This document shows positions 56,901 through 64,000 of a stretch of 64,000 nt of DNA, piece after piece. Numbering within the stretch: position 1 is the first letter of the stretch; every line of letters starts with the position of its first letter. Both the position numbers and the translations under genes were made by a program. Under the pieces are notes generated by a model. It was given only the letters and a program-made list of their open reading frames with translations, was not told where the DNA came from and searched no databases. The stretch lies in contig NZ_JAMLFX010000001.1 of the NCBI RefSeq assembly GCF_023634765.1, forward strand, positions 338,524 through 402,523, written 5' to 3'. This stretch comes from Pseudomonas sp. AKS31. GTDB lineage: Bacteria; Pseudomonadota; Gammaproteobacteria; Pseudomonadales; Pseudomonadaceae.

Positions 56901-59678
56901 TCAAGAGGTCGGCGTCGCCGTCCGGTTCTGCTGATCACGCTCGGCCACCCAGTGTTCGATCAGCTCGCGCAATTGCGACAGCTCCACCGGTTTGGACATG
57001 TGCCCGTCCATCCCGGCCTGACGCGCGCGCTCCTTGTGTTCGGCGAGAATGTGCGCCGTCAACGCGACGATCGGCGTGCGGATGCGTTGGTTGCTGACTT
57101 CCCAGGCGCGCAATTGCTGGGTCGCCGAGAAGCCATCAAGGATCGGCATTTCGCAGTCCATCAACACCAGGTCGTAACGCTGCGCTTTCATCGCTTGCAG
57201 GGCTTCTTCGCCGTTGGCGGCGGTGTCCGGTTGCAGGTTGAGCTTGCCGAGCATGCCGCGAATCACTTTGGTCGAAATCGTGTTGTCTTCGGCGACGAGG
57301 ATGCGGAAATCGCTCGGCACCTTCGCCGCCGTGGCCGGGGTGAGCACTTGCGGCTGGAACACCACCTGACCTTTGTTGCGCTGATTGAGTTCGTCCGCCA
57401 GGGTGGTCTTGAGCGTGTAGCCGGCCACCGGTTTGGCCAGAATGCGTTTGATCCCCGAATTACGCGCAATGATCTTGCTCGGCGCATTGCTGATGCCGGT
57501 GAGCATGATCAACAGGATGTCGTGGTTGAGGCTCGGGTCTTCCTTGATCTTGGCGGCGAGCTGCATACCGGTCATGCCGGGCATGTTCTGATCGAGCAGC
57601 ACCACATCAAAGTAATCACGCAGGTGTGCCTTGGTCCGCAGGAGTGCCAGAGCCTCCTTGCCTGACGGCACCGCGCTGACATTCAGCCCCCACGCACTGC
57701 ACTGCTGGACCAGCACTTTACGACAGGTGTCGTTATCGTCGACCACCAGCACCCGCGCACCCTGCAGCGGACTGTCGAGATCGGAAGTCGGGTGTTCGAG
57801 GCGGTCGGGGTCCAGTGGCAAGGTCAACCACAAGGTGCTGCCCTGATTGGCGCCGCTCTTGATACCGAATTCGCCGTGCATCAAGCGGATCAGTTGGCGG
57901 GCGATGACCAGACCGAGGTTACCGCCCAACCGGTTGGCCGAGAGGAAGTGCTTGCTGTGCAGTTCGGCGTGCATCAGCGCGTCGCGCTCTTCCTGCTCCA
58001 TCGGTTCACCGCTGTCCTGCACGGCAATGCGCAGACGCGGTTTGCTGCTGCGTTCGTCGAGTGCAACGACGATCAGCACTTCCCCTTCATCGGTTTTCTT
58101 CAGGGCGTTTTCCAGCAGGCTCAGCAGCGTCTGGCGCAGGCGGGTCGGGTCACCGCTGATCACTCGCGGTACTTGCGGCTGGATGAAGCTGATCAGTTCG
58201 ACGTTCTGTTGTTCGGCCTTGGCGCGATAGATACTCAGGCAGTCGTCGATCAAGGCATTGAGGTCGAACTGCACATCATCGAGTTCGATCTGCCCGGACT
58301 CGAGCTTTGAGATGTCGAGAATCTCGTTGATCAATGTCAGCAGTTCGTTACCGGCACTGTGGATGGTCTGTACGTAATCACGTTGTTTGACCGACAACGG
58401 CGTGCCCAGCAGCAGCTCGGTCATGCCCAGCACGCCGTTCATCGGTGTGCGGATTTCGTGGCTGATCTTGGCGAGGAACTCGGCTTTGGCGTTGATCTCG
58501 GCATTGCTCGCGGCGAGATCGCGGCTGACGCTGAAACGGCTTTCGGTGATGCTGCGCTGCCGCTCACCGAGGGCGATGCTCATCAGCAGACCGCTGATAC
58601 AGATGAATGCCATCAAGGTCATGATCAGACCTTGCGGCGACACCAGTGTCAGCCCCAGCAACGCGGGAAGAATGATCAAGGTGCCGATGTTGAACACCAC
58701 CATTGCGGCGACGAACAGGCGTGCCGGGCGGTAACCCTTCTGCCAGTGATAGAACCCAACAAACAACATGCTCAGGCCAGCCAGGGCCACCAGGGCATAG
58801 GTGATGATGTTCAGCGGCAGGGTGTTGACGAACAGCAACAACAGGCTGCAGGTCACGATAAACAAAATGTCGCCAATCAACAGTTTGTTCAGCGGGTGCG
58901 GGCCGAGCGGGGCGAAGAAGCGATAGGCAAACATCAGCCCGGCCGGGGCCGTCAGCAGCAGCGCCAGATAGGCGCCCGGCGTCTGCACGGCATGCCAGTT
59001 CGGCAGCCACGGGCCGGCGAGATTGAGCAGCAGTAACAGACTGAGGCCCAGAAGGCCCTCGCAGACCGCCAGCCACAGGCTGCTGCGCGAGCGGGAGTAG
59101 GCGTAGCGCACAAGGTTGTGCAGCAGCAGCATGCCAAGACAGCCGAACAGCAAGCCGAAGATCAGCGTCTGATTGTGGTTGGCTGCGCTCATCACCGCCG
59201 ATTGCAGGGTGACGTGCGGGCGCAACTGGTGGTCGGAGACCAGGCGCAGATAGACATCGAGGGGTTTGTCGCTCTGCGGCAACGGCAACATGAAGTCGCT
59301 GCTCGGCAACGGCCGTTCGGCCTGCGGCTGGTCGGTGCCGGTGTTGCGTTGCTCGATCAGCTTGTCGCCGTCGAGCACGTAGAGATTGAGCTGTGACAGG
59401 TCGGGGGCAAAGATGCGCAGCACTTGTTCGTGCTTGCCCGGCGCCAGTTTGAAGCGCAGCCACAGGGCGCCATCGGGTTCTGACGCGGTGAGGCGGTCAA
59501 GGTCGATGGGGCTGAATTGATTGGTGTAGCGAGCGGAGCGGATATCGCTCAGTTGCAGATTGCCCTGATCGTCAAGCAATACCGACCAGCCACTGCCTTG
59601 CGCGGCCTGAGCCGGGAGCATGCAGAGCAAGGTCAGCAACGTGACGGTGAAGCTTATGGCAATCCTGAGCCAGCGCAC
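56901..59678 (-). CDS. retS: Hybrid sensor kinase RetS
   Basis: RetS binds and inhibits GacS and so controls RsmY/RsmZ, switching between motile/virulent and biofilm states. The 925 residues show a signal peptide and a periplasmic 7TMR-DISMED2 domain (about 30-160). Seven transmembrane helices follow (about 170-375). Then come HisKA with His407 (KISHEIRTPMNG), HATPase, and two receiver domains with Asp696 (LLDQNMPGM) and Asp841 (LMDCEMPIL). All three residues lie 17 positions before the P. aeruginosa residues as I recall them (424, 713 and 858). The neighbours purD-purH-fis-dusB also match the retS locus. Confidence 0.95.
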   Translation of the reverse strand: MRWLRIAISFTVTLLTLLCMLPAQAAQGSGWSVLLDDQGNLQLSDIRSARYTNQFSPIDLDRLTASEPDGALWLRFKLAPGKHEQVLRIFAPDLSQLNLYVLDGDKLIEQRNTGTDQPQAERPLPSSDFMLPLPQSDKPLDVYLRLVSDHQLRPHVTLQSAVMSAANHNQTLIFGLLFGCLGMLLLHNLVRYAYSRSRSSLWLAVCEGLLGLSLLLLLNLAGPWLPNWHAVQTPGAYLALLLTAPAGLMFAYRFFAPLGPHPLNKLLIGDILFIVTCSLLLLFVNTLPLNIITYALVALAGLSMLFVGFYHWQKGYRPARLFVAAMVVFNIGTLIILPALLGLTLVSPQGLIMTLMAFICISGLLMSIALGERQRSITESRFSVSRDLAASNAEINAKAEFLAKISHEIRTPMNGVLGMTELLLGTPLSVKQRDYVQTIHSAGNELLTLINEILDISKLESGQIELDDVQFDLNALIDDCLSIYRAKAEQQNVELISFIQPQVPRVISGDPTRLRQTLLSLLENALKKTDEGEVLIVVALDERSSKPRLRIAVQDSGEPMEQEERDALMHAELHSKHFLSANRLGGNLGLVIARQLIRLMHGEFGIKSGANQGSTLWLTLPLDPDRLEHPTSDLDSPLQGARVLVVDDNDTCRKVLVQQCSAWGLNVSAVPSGKEALALLRTKAHLRDYFDVVLLDQNMPGMTGMQLAAKIKEDPSLNHDILLIMLTGISNAPSKIIARNSGIKRILAKPVAGYTLKTTLADELNQRNKGQVVFQPQVLTPATAAKVPSDFRILVAEDNTISTKVIRGMLGKLNLQPDTAANGEEALQAMKAQRYDLVLMDCEMPILDGFSATQQLRAWEVSNQRIRTPIVALTAHILAEHKERARQAGMDGHMSKPVELSQLRELIEHWVAERDQQNRTATPTS

Positions 59679-59734
59679 GGCGAAATCCCTTCGTAGGTTG
59701 ATGCCAGAATATAACGATGCGCGGCGGCGGAACA

Positions 59735-59765
59735 GTCCGGCGAGGAACGGTATCCCTCGCCGGAC
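59735..59765. terminator. Hairpin between purD and retS
   Basis: GTCCGGCGAGG and its complement CCTCGCCGGAC flank a 9-base loop, an 11-bp perfect stem 13 bases past the purD stop. There is no T tract, so termination strength is uncertain. Confidence 0.6.
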
Positions 59766-59777
59766 TTGATGAACAGC

Positions 59778-61073
59778 TTATTCCTGGGTTTCGCCACGTT
59801 CACGGGCAATGGCGCGGTAGCCAATGTCCTTGCGGTAGAAGCAGCCTTCCCAGTCGATGGCCGCCGCCAGCTTGTAAGCTTGCTGCTGAGCTTCACCGAC
59901 GCTTGCGCCCATCGCGGTGGCGCACAGTACGCGACCGCCGGCGGTGACGACGTTGCCGTCTTTCAATGCGGTACCGGCGTGGAAGACTTTGCCTTCCAGG
60001 CTGGCCGCTGCGTCCAGACCGTTGATCGCCGCACCTTTGGCGTAATCGCCCGGGTAGCCGCCAGCGGCCAGCACGATGCCGACGCTCGGACGCGGATCCC
60101 ACTGTGCTTCAACCTTGTCCAGCGCTTGCGCCAGAGCGGCTTCAACCAACAGCACCAGGCTCGACTGCAGACGCAGCATCACCGGTTGGGTTTCCGGATC
60201 GCCGAAGCGGCAGTTGAACTCGATCACCTTCGGGTTACCAGCCTTGTCGATCATCAGGCCGGCGTAGAGGAAACCGGTGTAGACGTTGCCTTCTTCAGCC
60301 ATGCCGCGCACGGTCGGCCAGATCACCAGATCCATCACGCGCTTGTGCACGTCGGCGGTCACTACCGGGGCAGGGGAGTAGGCACCCATGCCACCCGTGT
60401 TCGGGCCGCTGTCGCCGTCGCCAACACGTTTGTGGTCCTGGCTGGTGGCCATCGGCAGGACGTTTTTGCCATCGACCATGACGATGAACGAGGCTTCTTC
60501 GCCGTCGAGGAATTCTTCGATCACCACGCGCGAACCAGCATCGCCGAACGCATTGCCGGCGAGCATATCGCGCACGGCGTCTTCGGCTTCGGCCAGGGTC
60601 ATGGCAACGATCACGCCTTTACCGGCGGCCAGGCCGTCGGCCTTGATCACGATCGGTGCGCCTTTTTCACGCAGATAAGCCAGGGCTGGCTCGATCTCGG
60701 TGAAGTTCTGGTAGTCGGCGGTCGGGATCTTGTGGCGCGCGAGGAAATCCTTGGTGAAGGCTTTCGAACCTTCCAGTTGCGCGGCACCGGCGGTCGGACC
60801 GAAGCAGTCCAGACCACGGGAGCGGAACAGGTCAACGACGCCAGCAACCAGCGGCACTTCCGGGCCGACGATGGTCAGGGAAACGTTTTTCTCGGCGAAG
60901 TCAGCCAGTTGCTCAAGGGCCAGCACGTCGATGGCGACGTTCTCGCACTTGGCTTCAATTGCCGTACCAGCGTTGCCCGGCGCAACAAAAACCTTCTGCA
61001 CGCGCGGATCCTGAGCCACTTTCCAGGCCAGGGCGTGTTCACGGCCACCGCTGCCAATGATCAAAACATTCAT
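59778..61073 (-). CDS. purD: Phosphoribosylamine-glycine ligase PurD
   Basis: PurD (GAR synthetase) is an ATP-grasp enzyme of purine synthesis. The 431 residues open MNVLIIGSGGREHALAWKVA, contain GPEVPLVAGVVDLFR, and have the ATP-grasp segment IVIKADGLAAGKGVIVAMTL. Length is normal. It lies downstream of purH, separated by a REP pair. Confidence 0.98.
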   Translation of the reverse strand: MNVLIIGSGGREHALAWKVAQDPRVQKVFVAPGNAGTAIEAKCENVAIDVLALEQLADFAEKNVSLTIVGPEVPLVAGVVDLFRSRGLDCFGPTAGAAQLEGSKAFTKDFLARHKIPTADYQNFTEIEPALAYLREKGAPIVIKADGLAAGKGVIVAMTLAEAEDAVRDMLAGNAFGDAGSRVVIEEFLDGEEASFIVMVDGKNVLPMATSQDHKRVGDGDSGPNTGGMGAYSPAPVVTADVHKRVMDLVIWPTVRGMAEEGNVYTGFLYAGLMIDKAGNPKVIEFNCRFGDPETQPVMLRLQSSLVLLVEAALAQALDKVEAQWDPRPSVGIVLAAGGYPGDYAKGAAINGLDAAASLEGKVFHAGTALKDGNVVTAGGRVLCATAMGASVGEAQQQAYKLAAAIDWEGCFYRKDIGYRAIARERGETQE

Positions 61074-61124
61074 TTCAAAAACCTCAAAATTCTGTGGGCG
61101 CTACCAAACCTCAGCATTCAAACC

Positions 61125-61218
61125 CTGTAGGAGCTGCCGAAGGCTGCGATCTTTTGATCTTGCTTTTCAAAAACAAGATCAAAAGATCGCAGCCTCGTTT
61201 TACTCGTCAGCTCCTACA
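61125..61218. repeat. REP pair with an altered right arm
   Basis: The left arm is CTGTAGGAGCTGCCGAAGGC running into GATCTTTTGATC. The right arm is GATCAAAAGATCGCAGCCTC, then about 12 bases (CGTTTTACTCGT) not found in the other copies, then CAGCTCCTACA. It lies between purH and purD. Confidence 0.82.
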
Positions 61219-61247
61219 TGGCTCCTGCGTGCAGAGGGAGCGGGGAA

Positions 61248-62855
61248 TCAGTGACGGAAGTGGCGCATGCCCGTAAAGACCATCGCGATGCCAGCCTCAT
61301 CGGCTGCAGCAATCACTTCAGCGTCACGCATCGAGCCGCCCGGCTGGATCACTGCAGTGATGCCGACCTTGGCCGCGTTGTCCAGACCGTCGCGGAACGG
61401 GAAGAACGCGTCCGATGCCATCACCGAACCCGCTACTTGCAGACCGGCGTGCTCAGCCTTGATTGCGGCGATACGTGCCGAGTTTACGCGGCTCATCTGG
61501 CCAGCGCCGACACCGATGGTCTGACGGTTCTTGGCGTAGACGATGGCGTTGGATTTAACGTACTTGGCGACTTTCCAGGCGAAGATCAGGTCATGGATTT
61601 CCTGTTCGGTCGGAGCGCGTTTGGTCACGACTTTCAGGTCATCGGCGCTGATCATGCCGATGTCGCGGCTCTGTACCAGCAGGCCACCGTTGACGCGCTT
61701 GTAGTCCCACGCGGCTGCGCGGTCTGCCGACCACTCGCCGCAGGCCAGCAGGCGCACGTTGGCTTTGGCTGCAACGATGGCGCGGGCTTCTTCGCTGACG
61801 CTTGGGGCGATGATCACTTCAACGAACTGACGGTCGACGATCGCTTTGGCGGTTTCGGCATCCAGTTCACGGTTGAACGCGATGATGCCGCCGAAAGCCG
61901 ATTCGGTGTCAGTTGCGTAAGCCAGTTCGTAAGCCTGACGGATGCCGCCTTCGGCGTCCGGGCTGACCGCCACGCCGCAAGGGTTGGCGTGCTTGACGAT
62001 CACGCAGGCTGGCTTGACGAAACTCTTCACGCATTCCAGCGCGGCGTCGGTGTCGGCCACGTTGTTGTACGACAGCTCTTTGCCTTGCAGTTGGGTTGCG
62101 GTGGCGATGCCGACTTCGGCAGGCTTGGCTTCTACGTAGAACGCCGCGCTCTGGTGCGGGTTCTCGCCGTAGCGCATTTCCTGGGCCTTGATGAACTGGC
62201 TGTTGAAGGTGCGCGGGAATTCGCTGCGACCTTCGGTGCTCAGGGTTTCAGCGGCCTGATTCACGGTGCCCATGTAGTTGGCGATCATGCCGTCGTAGGC
62301 AGCGGTATGTTCAAAGGCCTTGAGCATCAGGTCGAAACGCTGAGCGTAAGTCAGGCCACCGGCCTTCAGGCCTTCGAGCACACTGGCGTAATCGCTGGCA
62401 TTCACCACGATCGCAACGTCTTTATGGTTTTTCGCTGCCGAACGGACCATGGTCGGGCCGCCGATGTCGATGTTCTCGATGGCGGTCGGCAGGTCGCAGC
62501 CTGGCTTGTTGATGGTGGCTTCGAACGGGTACAGGTTGACCGCAACCAGGTCGATCGGCTTGATGCCGTGCTCGCTCATGATTGCGTCGTCGATACCGCG
62601 ACGACCGAGGATGCCACCGTGGATTTTCGGGTGCAGGGTTTTCACCCGACCGTCCATCATCTCGGCGAAACCGGTGTAATCCGCGACTTCCACTGCGGCA
62701 ACACCGTTGTCCTGCAGCAGCTTGAACGTCCCGCCGGTGGAGAGGATCTCGACGCCCAGGGCTTCGAGCTCCTTGGCGAATTCGAGGATCCCGGTCTTGT
62801 CGGAAACGCTGATCAAGGCGCGGCGGATCGGCAGGCGGGTAGTCTGGTCGGTCAT
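61248..62855 (-). CDS. purH: Bifunctional AICAR formyltransferase/IMP cyclohydrolase PurH
   Basis: PurH performs the last two steps of IMP synthesis. From the ATG at 62855 ([20 protein letters not shown]) it has 535 residues. It has an MGS-like cyclohydrolase domain (about 10-190, with [11 protein letters not shown]) and an AICAR transformylase domain ([14 protein letters not shown] and [18 protein letters not shown]). A short upstream in-frame extension is unlikely to be used. Confidence 0.98.
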   Translation of the reverse strand: MTDQTTRLPIRRALISVSDKTGILEFAKELEALGVEILSTGGTFKLLQDNGVAAVEVADYTGFAEMMDGRVKTLHPKIHGGILGRRGIDDAIMSEHGIKPIDLVAVNLYPFEATINKPGCDLPTAIENIDIGGPTMVRSAAKNHKDVAIVVNASDYASVLEGLKAGGLTYAQRFDLMLKAFEHTAAYDGMIANYMGTVNQAAETLSTEGRSEFPRTFNSQFIKAQEMRYGENPHQSAAFYVEAKPAEVGIATATQLQGKELSYNNVADTDAALECVKSFVKPACVIVKHANPCGVAVSPDAEGGIRQAYELAYATDTESAFGGIIAFNRELDAETAKAIVDRQFVEVIIAPSVSEEARAIVAAKANVRLLACGEWSADRAAAWDYKRVNGGLLVQSRDIGMISADDLKVVTKRAPTEQEIHDLIFAWKVAKYVKSNAIVYAKNRQTIGVGAGQMSRVNSARIAAIKAEHAGLQVAGSVMASDAFFPFRDGLDNAAKVGITAVIQPGGSMRDAEVIAAADEAGIAMVFTGMRHFRH

Positions 62856-62886
62856 CTCAATTTCCATCAAAAGCAAAGGAAGTCAG

Positions 62887-62922
62887 CAAAAAAGGCGACC
62901 GTTTTTTACGCGGGCGCCTTTC
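62887..62922 (-). terminator. Terminator after fis
   Basis: AAAGGCG and CGCCTTT form a stem with a T6 run on the minus strand. It lies about 17-50 bases beyond the fis stop codon and separates the dusB-fis transcript from purH. Confidence 0.78.
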
Positions 62923-62938
62923 TGGTTTGATTGAATGC

Positions 62939-63259
62939 TTACAGCAGATCGTACTGCTTGAGTTTCTTGCGCAGCGTGCCGCGGTTAAGTCCCAGCAGCT
63001 CACTGGCCTTGGTCTGGTTGCCCTTGACGTAGTTCATCACGCTTTCGAGCAGGGGAGCCTCGACTTCGGAGAGCACCAGGTTGTACACATCCGTGACGGA
63101 CGCGCCCTCAAGGTGGGCGAAATAATTGTGCAGCGCCTTCTCGACACTCCCGCGAAGGGTCTGACCTTCTTCGCTCGGGGTATTGAGGTGCTGTTTCAAA
63201 TTCACGTTGTCGCTCACGGGTGCTGTTCCACTCACTAAAGTCTCGGTCATCATCGTCAT
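62939..63259 (-). CDS. fis: DNA-binding protein Fis
   Basis: Fis is a nucleoid protein and transcription factor. The 106-residue protein begins [20 protein letters not shown]. It ends in the helix-turn-helix [20 protein letters not shown], nearly identical to enterobacterial Fis. Its start overlaps the dusB stop (ATGA), the usual dusB-fis pair. The longer open frame upstream lies within dusB. Confidence 0.97.
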   Translation of the reverse strand: MTMMTETLVSGTAPVSDNVNLKQHLNTPSEEGQTLRGSVEKALHNYFAHLEGASVTDVYNLVLSEVEAPLLESVMNYVKGNQTKASELLGLNRGTLRKKLKQYDLL

Positions 63260-64000
63260 GCGGCCACCCCTTCTTCGTCCCCTGTCAGGCTCTTGTAACG
63301 CTCGGCGAAGAACTCCCGAACGTTGGCGCATTGTGTTTCCGTACCATCCAAACGATTGAAGTGGGCGCGAAACTCCCTGGCGCCCGGCAAGGTTGCGAGA
63401 TACCAGCCCACATGCTTGCGCGCAATGCGCACGCCCATCACATCCCCATAGAAAGCGTGAAGGGCGGCCAGATGCTCCAGCAGAATGTGTTCCACTTCGT
63501 TCAGCTCCGGTGCCGGCAATTTCTCGCCGGTACGCAGGAAGTGTTCGATCTCGCGAAAAATCCATGGCCGCCCTTGGGCGGCGCGGCCTATCAACAGGCC
63601 ATCGGCACCGGTCGCGTCGAGCACGTAACGGGCCTTTTCCGGCGAATCGATATCGCCATTGGCAAACACCGGCATCGACACCGCCTGCTTGATCGCGGCA
63701 ATCGTGTCGTATTCGGCTTCACCGGTGTACAGATCGGCGCGCGTGCGGCCATGCACGGCCAGCGCGGTGATCCCTGCCTGTTCGGCGATCTTCGCCACGG
63801 TCAGGCCGTTCTTGTTGTCGCGATCCCATCCGGTGCGGATCTTCAAGGTGACCGGCACATCAACCGCAGCCACAACGGCCTGCAGGATCTCGGTCACCAG
63901 TGCTTCGTCCTTCAACAACGCGGAACCGGCGGCCTTGTTGCAGACCTTCTTTGCCGGACACCCCATGTTGATATCAATAATCTGTGCGCCCAGTTCGACG
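63256..64000 (-). CDS. dusB: tRNA-dihydrouridine synthase DusB (partial)
   Basis: The 5' end lies beyond the window edge; about 248 residues are present. DusB reduces uridines in the tRNA D-loop with [23 protein letters not shown] holds the catalytic-region cysteine, followed by [25 protein letters not shown] and [19 protein letters not shown], all family motifs. It is coupled to fis. Confidence 0.96.
   Translation of the reverse strand, partial: VELGAQIIDINMGCPAKKVCNKAAGSALLKDEALVTEILQAVVAAVDVPVTLKIRTGWDRDNKNGLTVAKIAEQAGITALAVHGRTRADLYTGEAEYDTIAAIKQAVSMPVFANGDIDSPEKARYVLDATGADGLLIGRAAQGRPWIFREIEHFLRTGEKLPAPELNEVEHILLEHLAALHAFYGDVMGVRIARKHVGWYLATLPGAREFRAHFNRLDGTETQCANVREFFAERYKSLTGDEEGVAA

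Noticed and set aside
61218..62930. A long open frame (570 codons) antisense to purH, and similar long frames opposite ureC, the AsmA gene, cobJ and the toxin
   Set aside because: Third-position GC bias in this genome keeps antisense frames open. The translations are rich in Arg/Ala/Gly or His/Val/Gln without family motifs, while the opposite strand encodes clear proteins.

Overview
The window is chromosomal DNA of a fluorescent-group Pseudomonas. It is GC-rich, packed with pseudomonad REP-type palindromes, and keeps the gene neighbourhood of retS-purD-purH-fis-dusB, the urt/ure urea genes, and a desT-like regulator beside ureE, which as I recall it matches P. aeruginosa. I see no rRNA, tRNA, CRISPR array, transposase or prophage gene.

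Layout. 0-4 kb: an AGE-family sugar epimerase, then hupE-ureG-ureF-ureE on the minus strand behind a probable sigma-54 promoter. 4-15 kb: a DesT-like TetR regulator, an exported protein made of 14-residue repeats, an AsmA-family protein, a ferritin-like protein, a LysR/azoreductase/SMR group, a lipase, a DMT exporter, an AraC regulator, a PsiF protein and an AI-2E-type permease. 15-19 kb: a YegD-like Hsp70, the CbpA/CbpM co-chaperone pair behind a probable heat-shock promoter, and a soluble histidine kinase. 19-30 kb: one long minus-strand urea block, urtABCDE-ureD-ureA-two GNATs-ureB-ureC, with a sigma-54 promoter before urtA. 30-35 kb: a giant protein (about 1617 residues) of seven tandem DUF4329/JAMM-like modules. 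35-41 kb: a five-gene copper module (DUF2946, PCu(A)C, DUF2946, OprC-like receptor, PepSY membrane protein) and a HigBA-type toxin-antitoxin pair. 41-49 kb: corrin-ring genes, cobL-cbiD-cobK diverging from cobG-H-I-J. 49-56 kb: a 2353-residue toxin. 56-64 kb: marC, retS, purD, purH, fis and a partial dusB.

How the parts work together. The Urt ABC transporter imports urea and the urease structural and nickel-loading proteins turn it into ammonia. The sigma-54 sites before urtA and ureE suggest that both halves answer nitrogen limitation. The cob genes carry precorrin-2 towards hydrogenobyrinate with a mixed set of aerobic-type (CobG) and anaerobic-type (CbiD, CbiG-like) proteins. The copper genes look like an uptake and reduction system.

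The most unusual content is the two giant orphan proteins. The toxin keeps every catalytic residue I can recall for the glycosyltransferase domain of large clostridial toxins, at nearly the same spacing. It is followed by a C58 (YopT/LifA-like) Cys-His-Asp triad and a TcdA/TcdB-like pore-forming region. The other giant carries an intact JAMM-like metal-site pattern only in its first module. Neither has an obvious secretion or immunity gene next to it.
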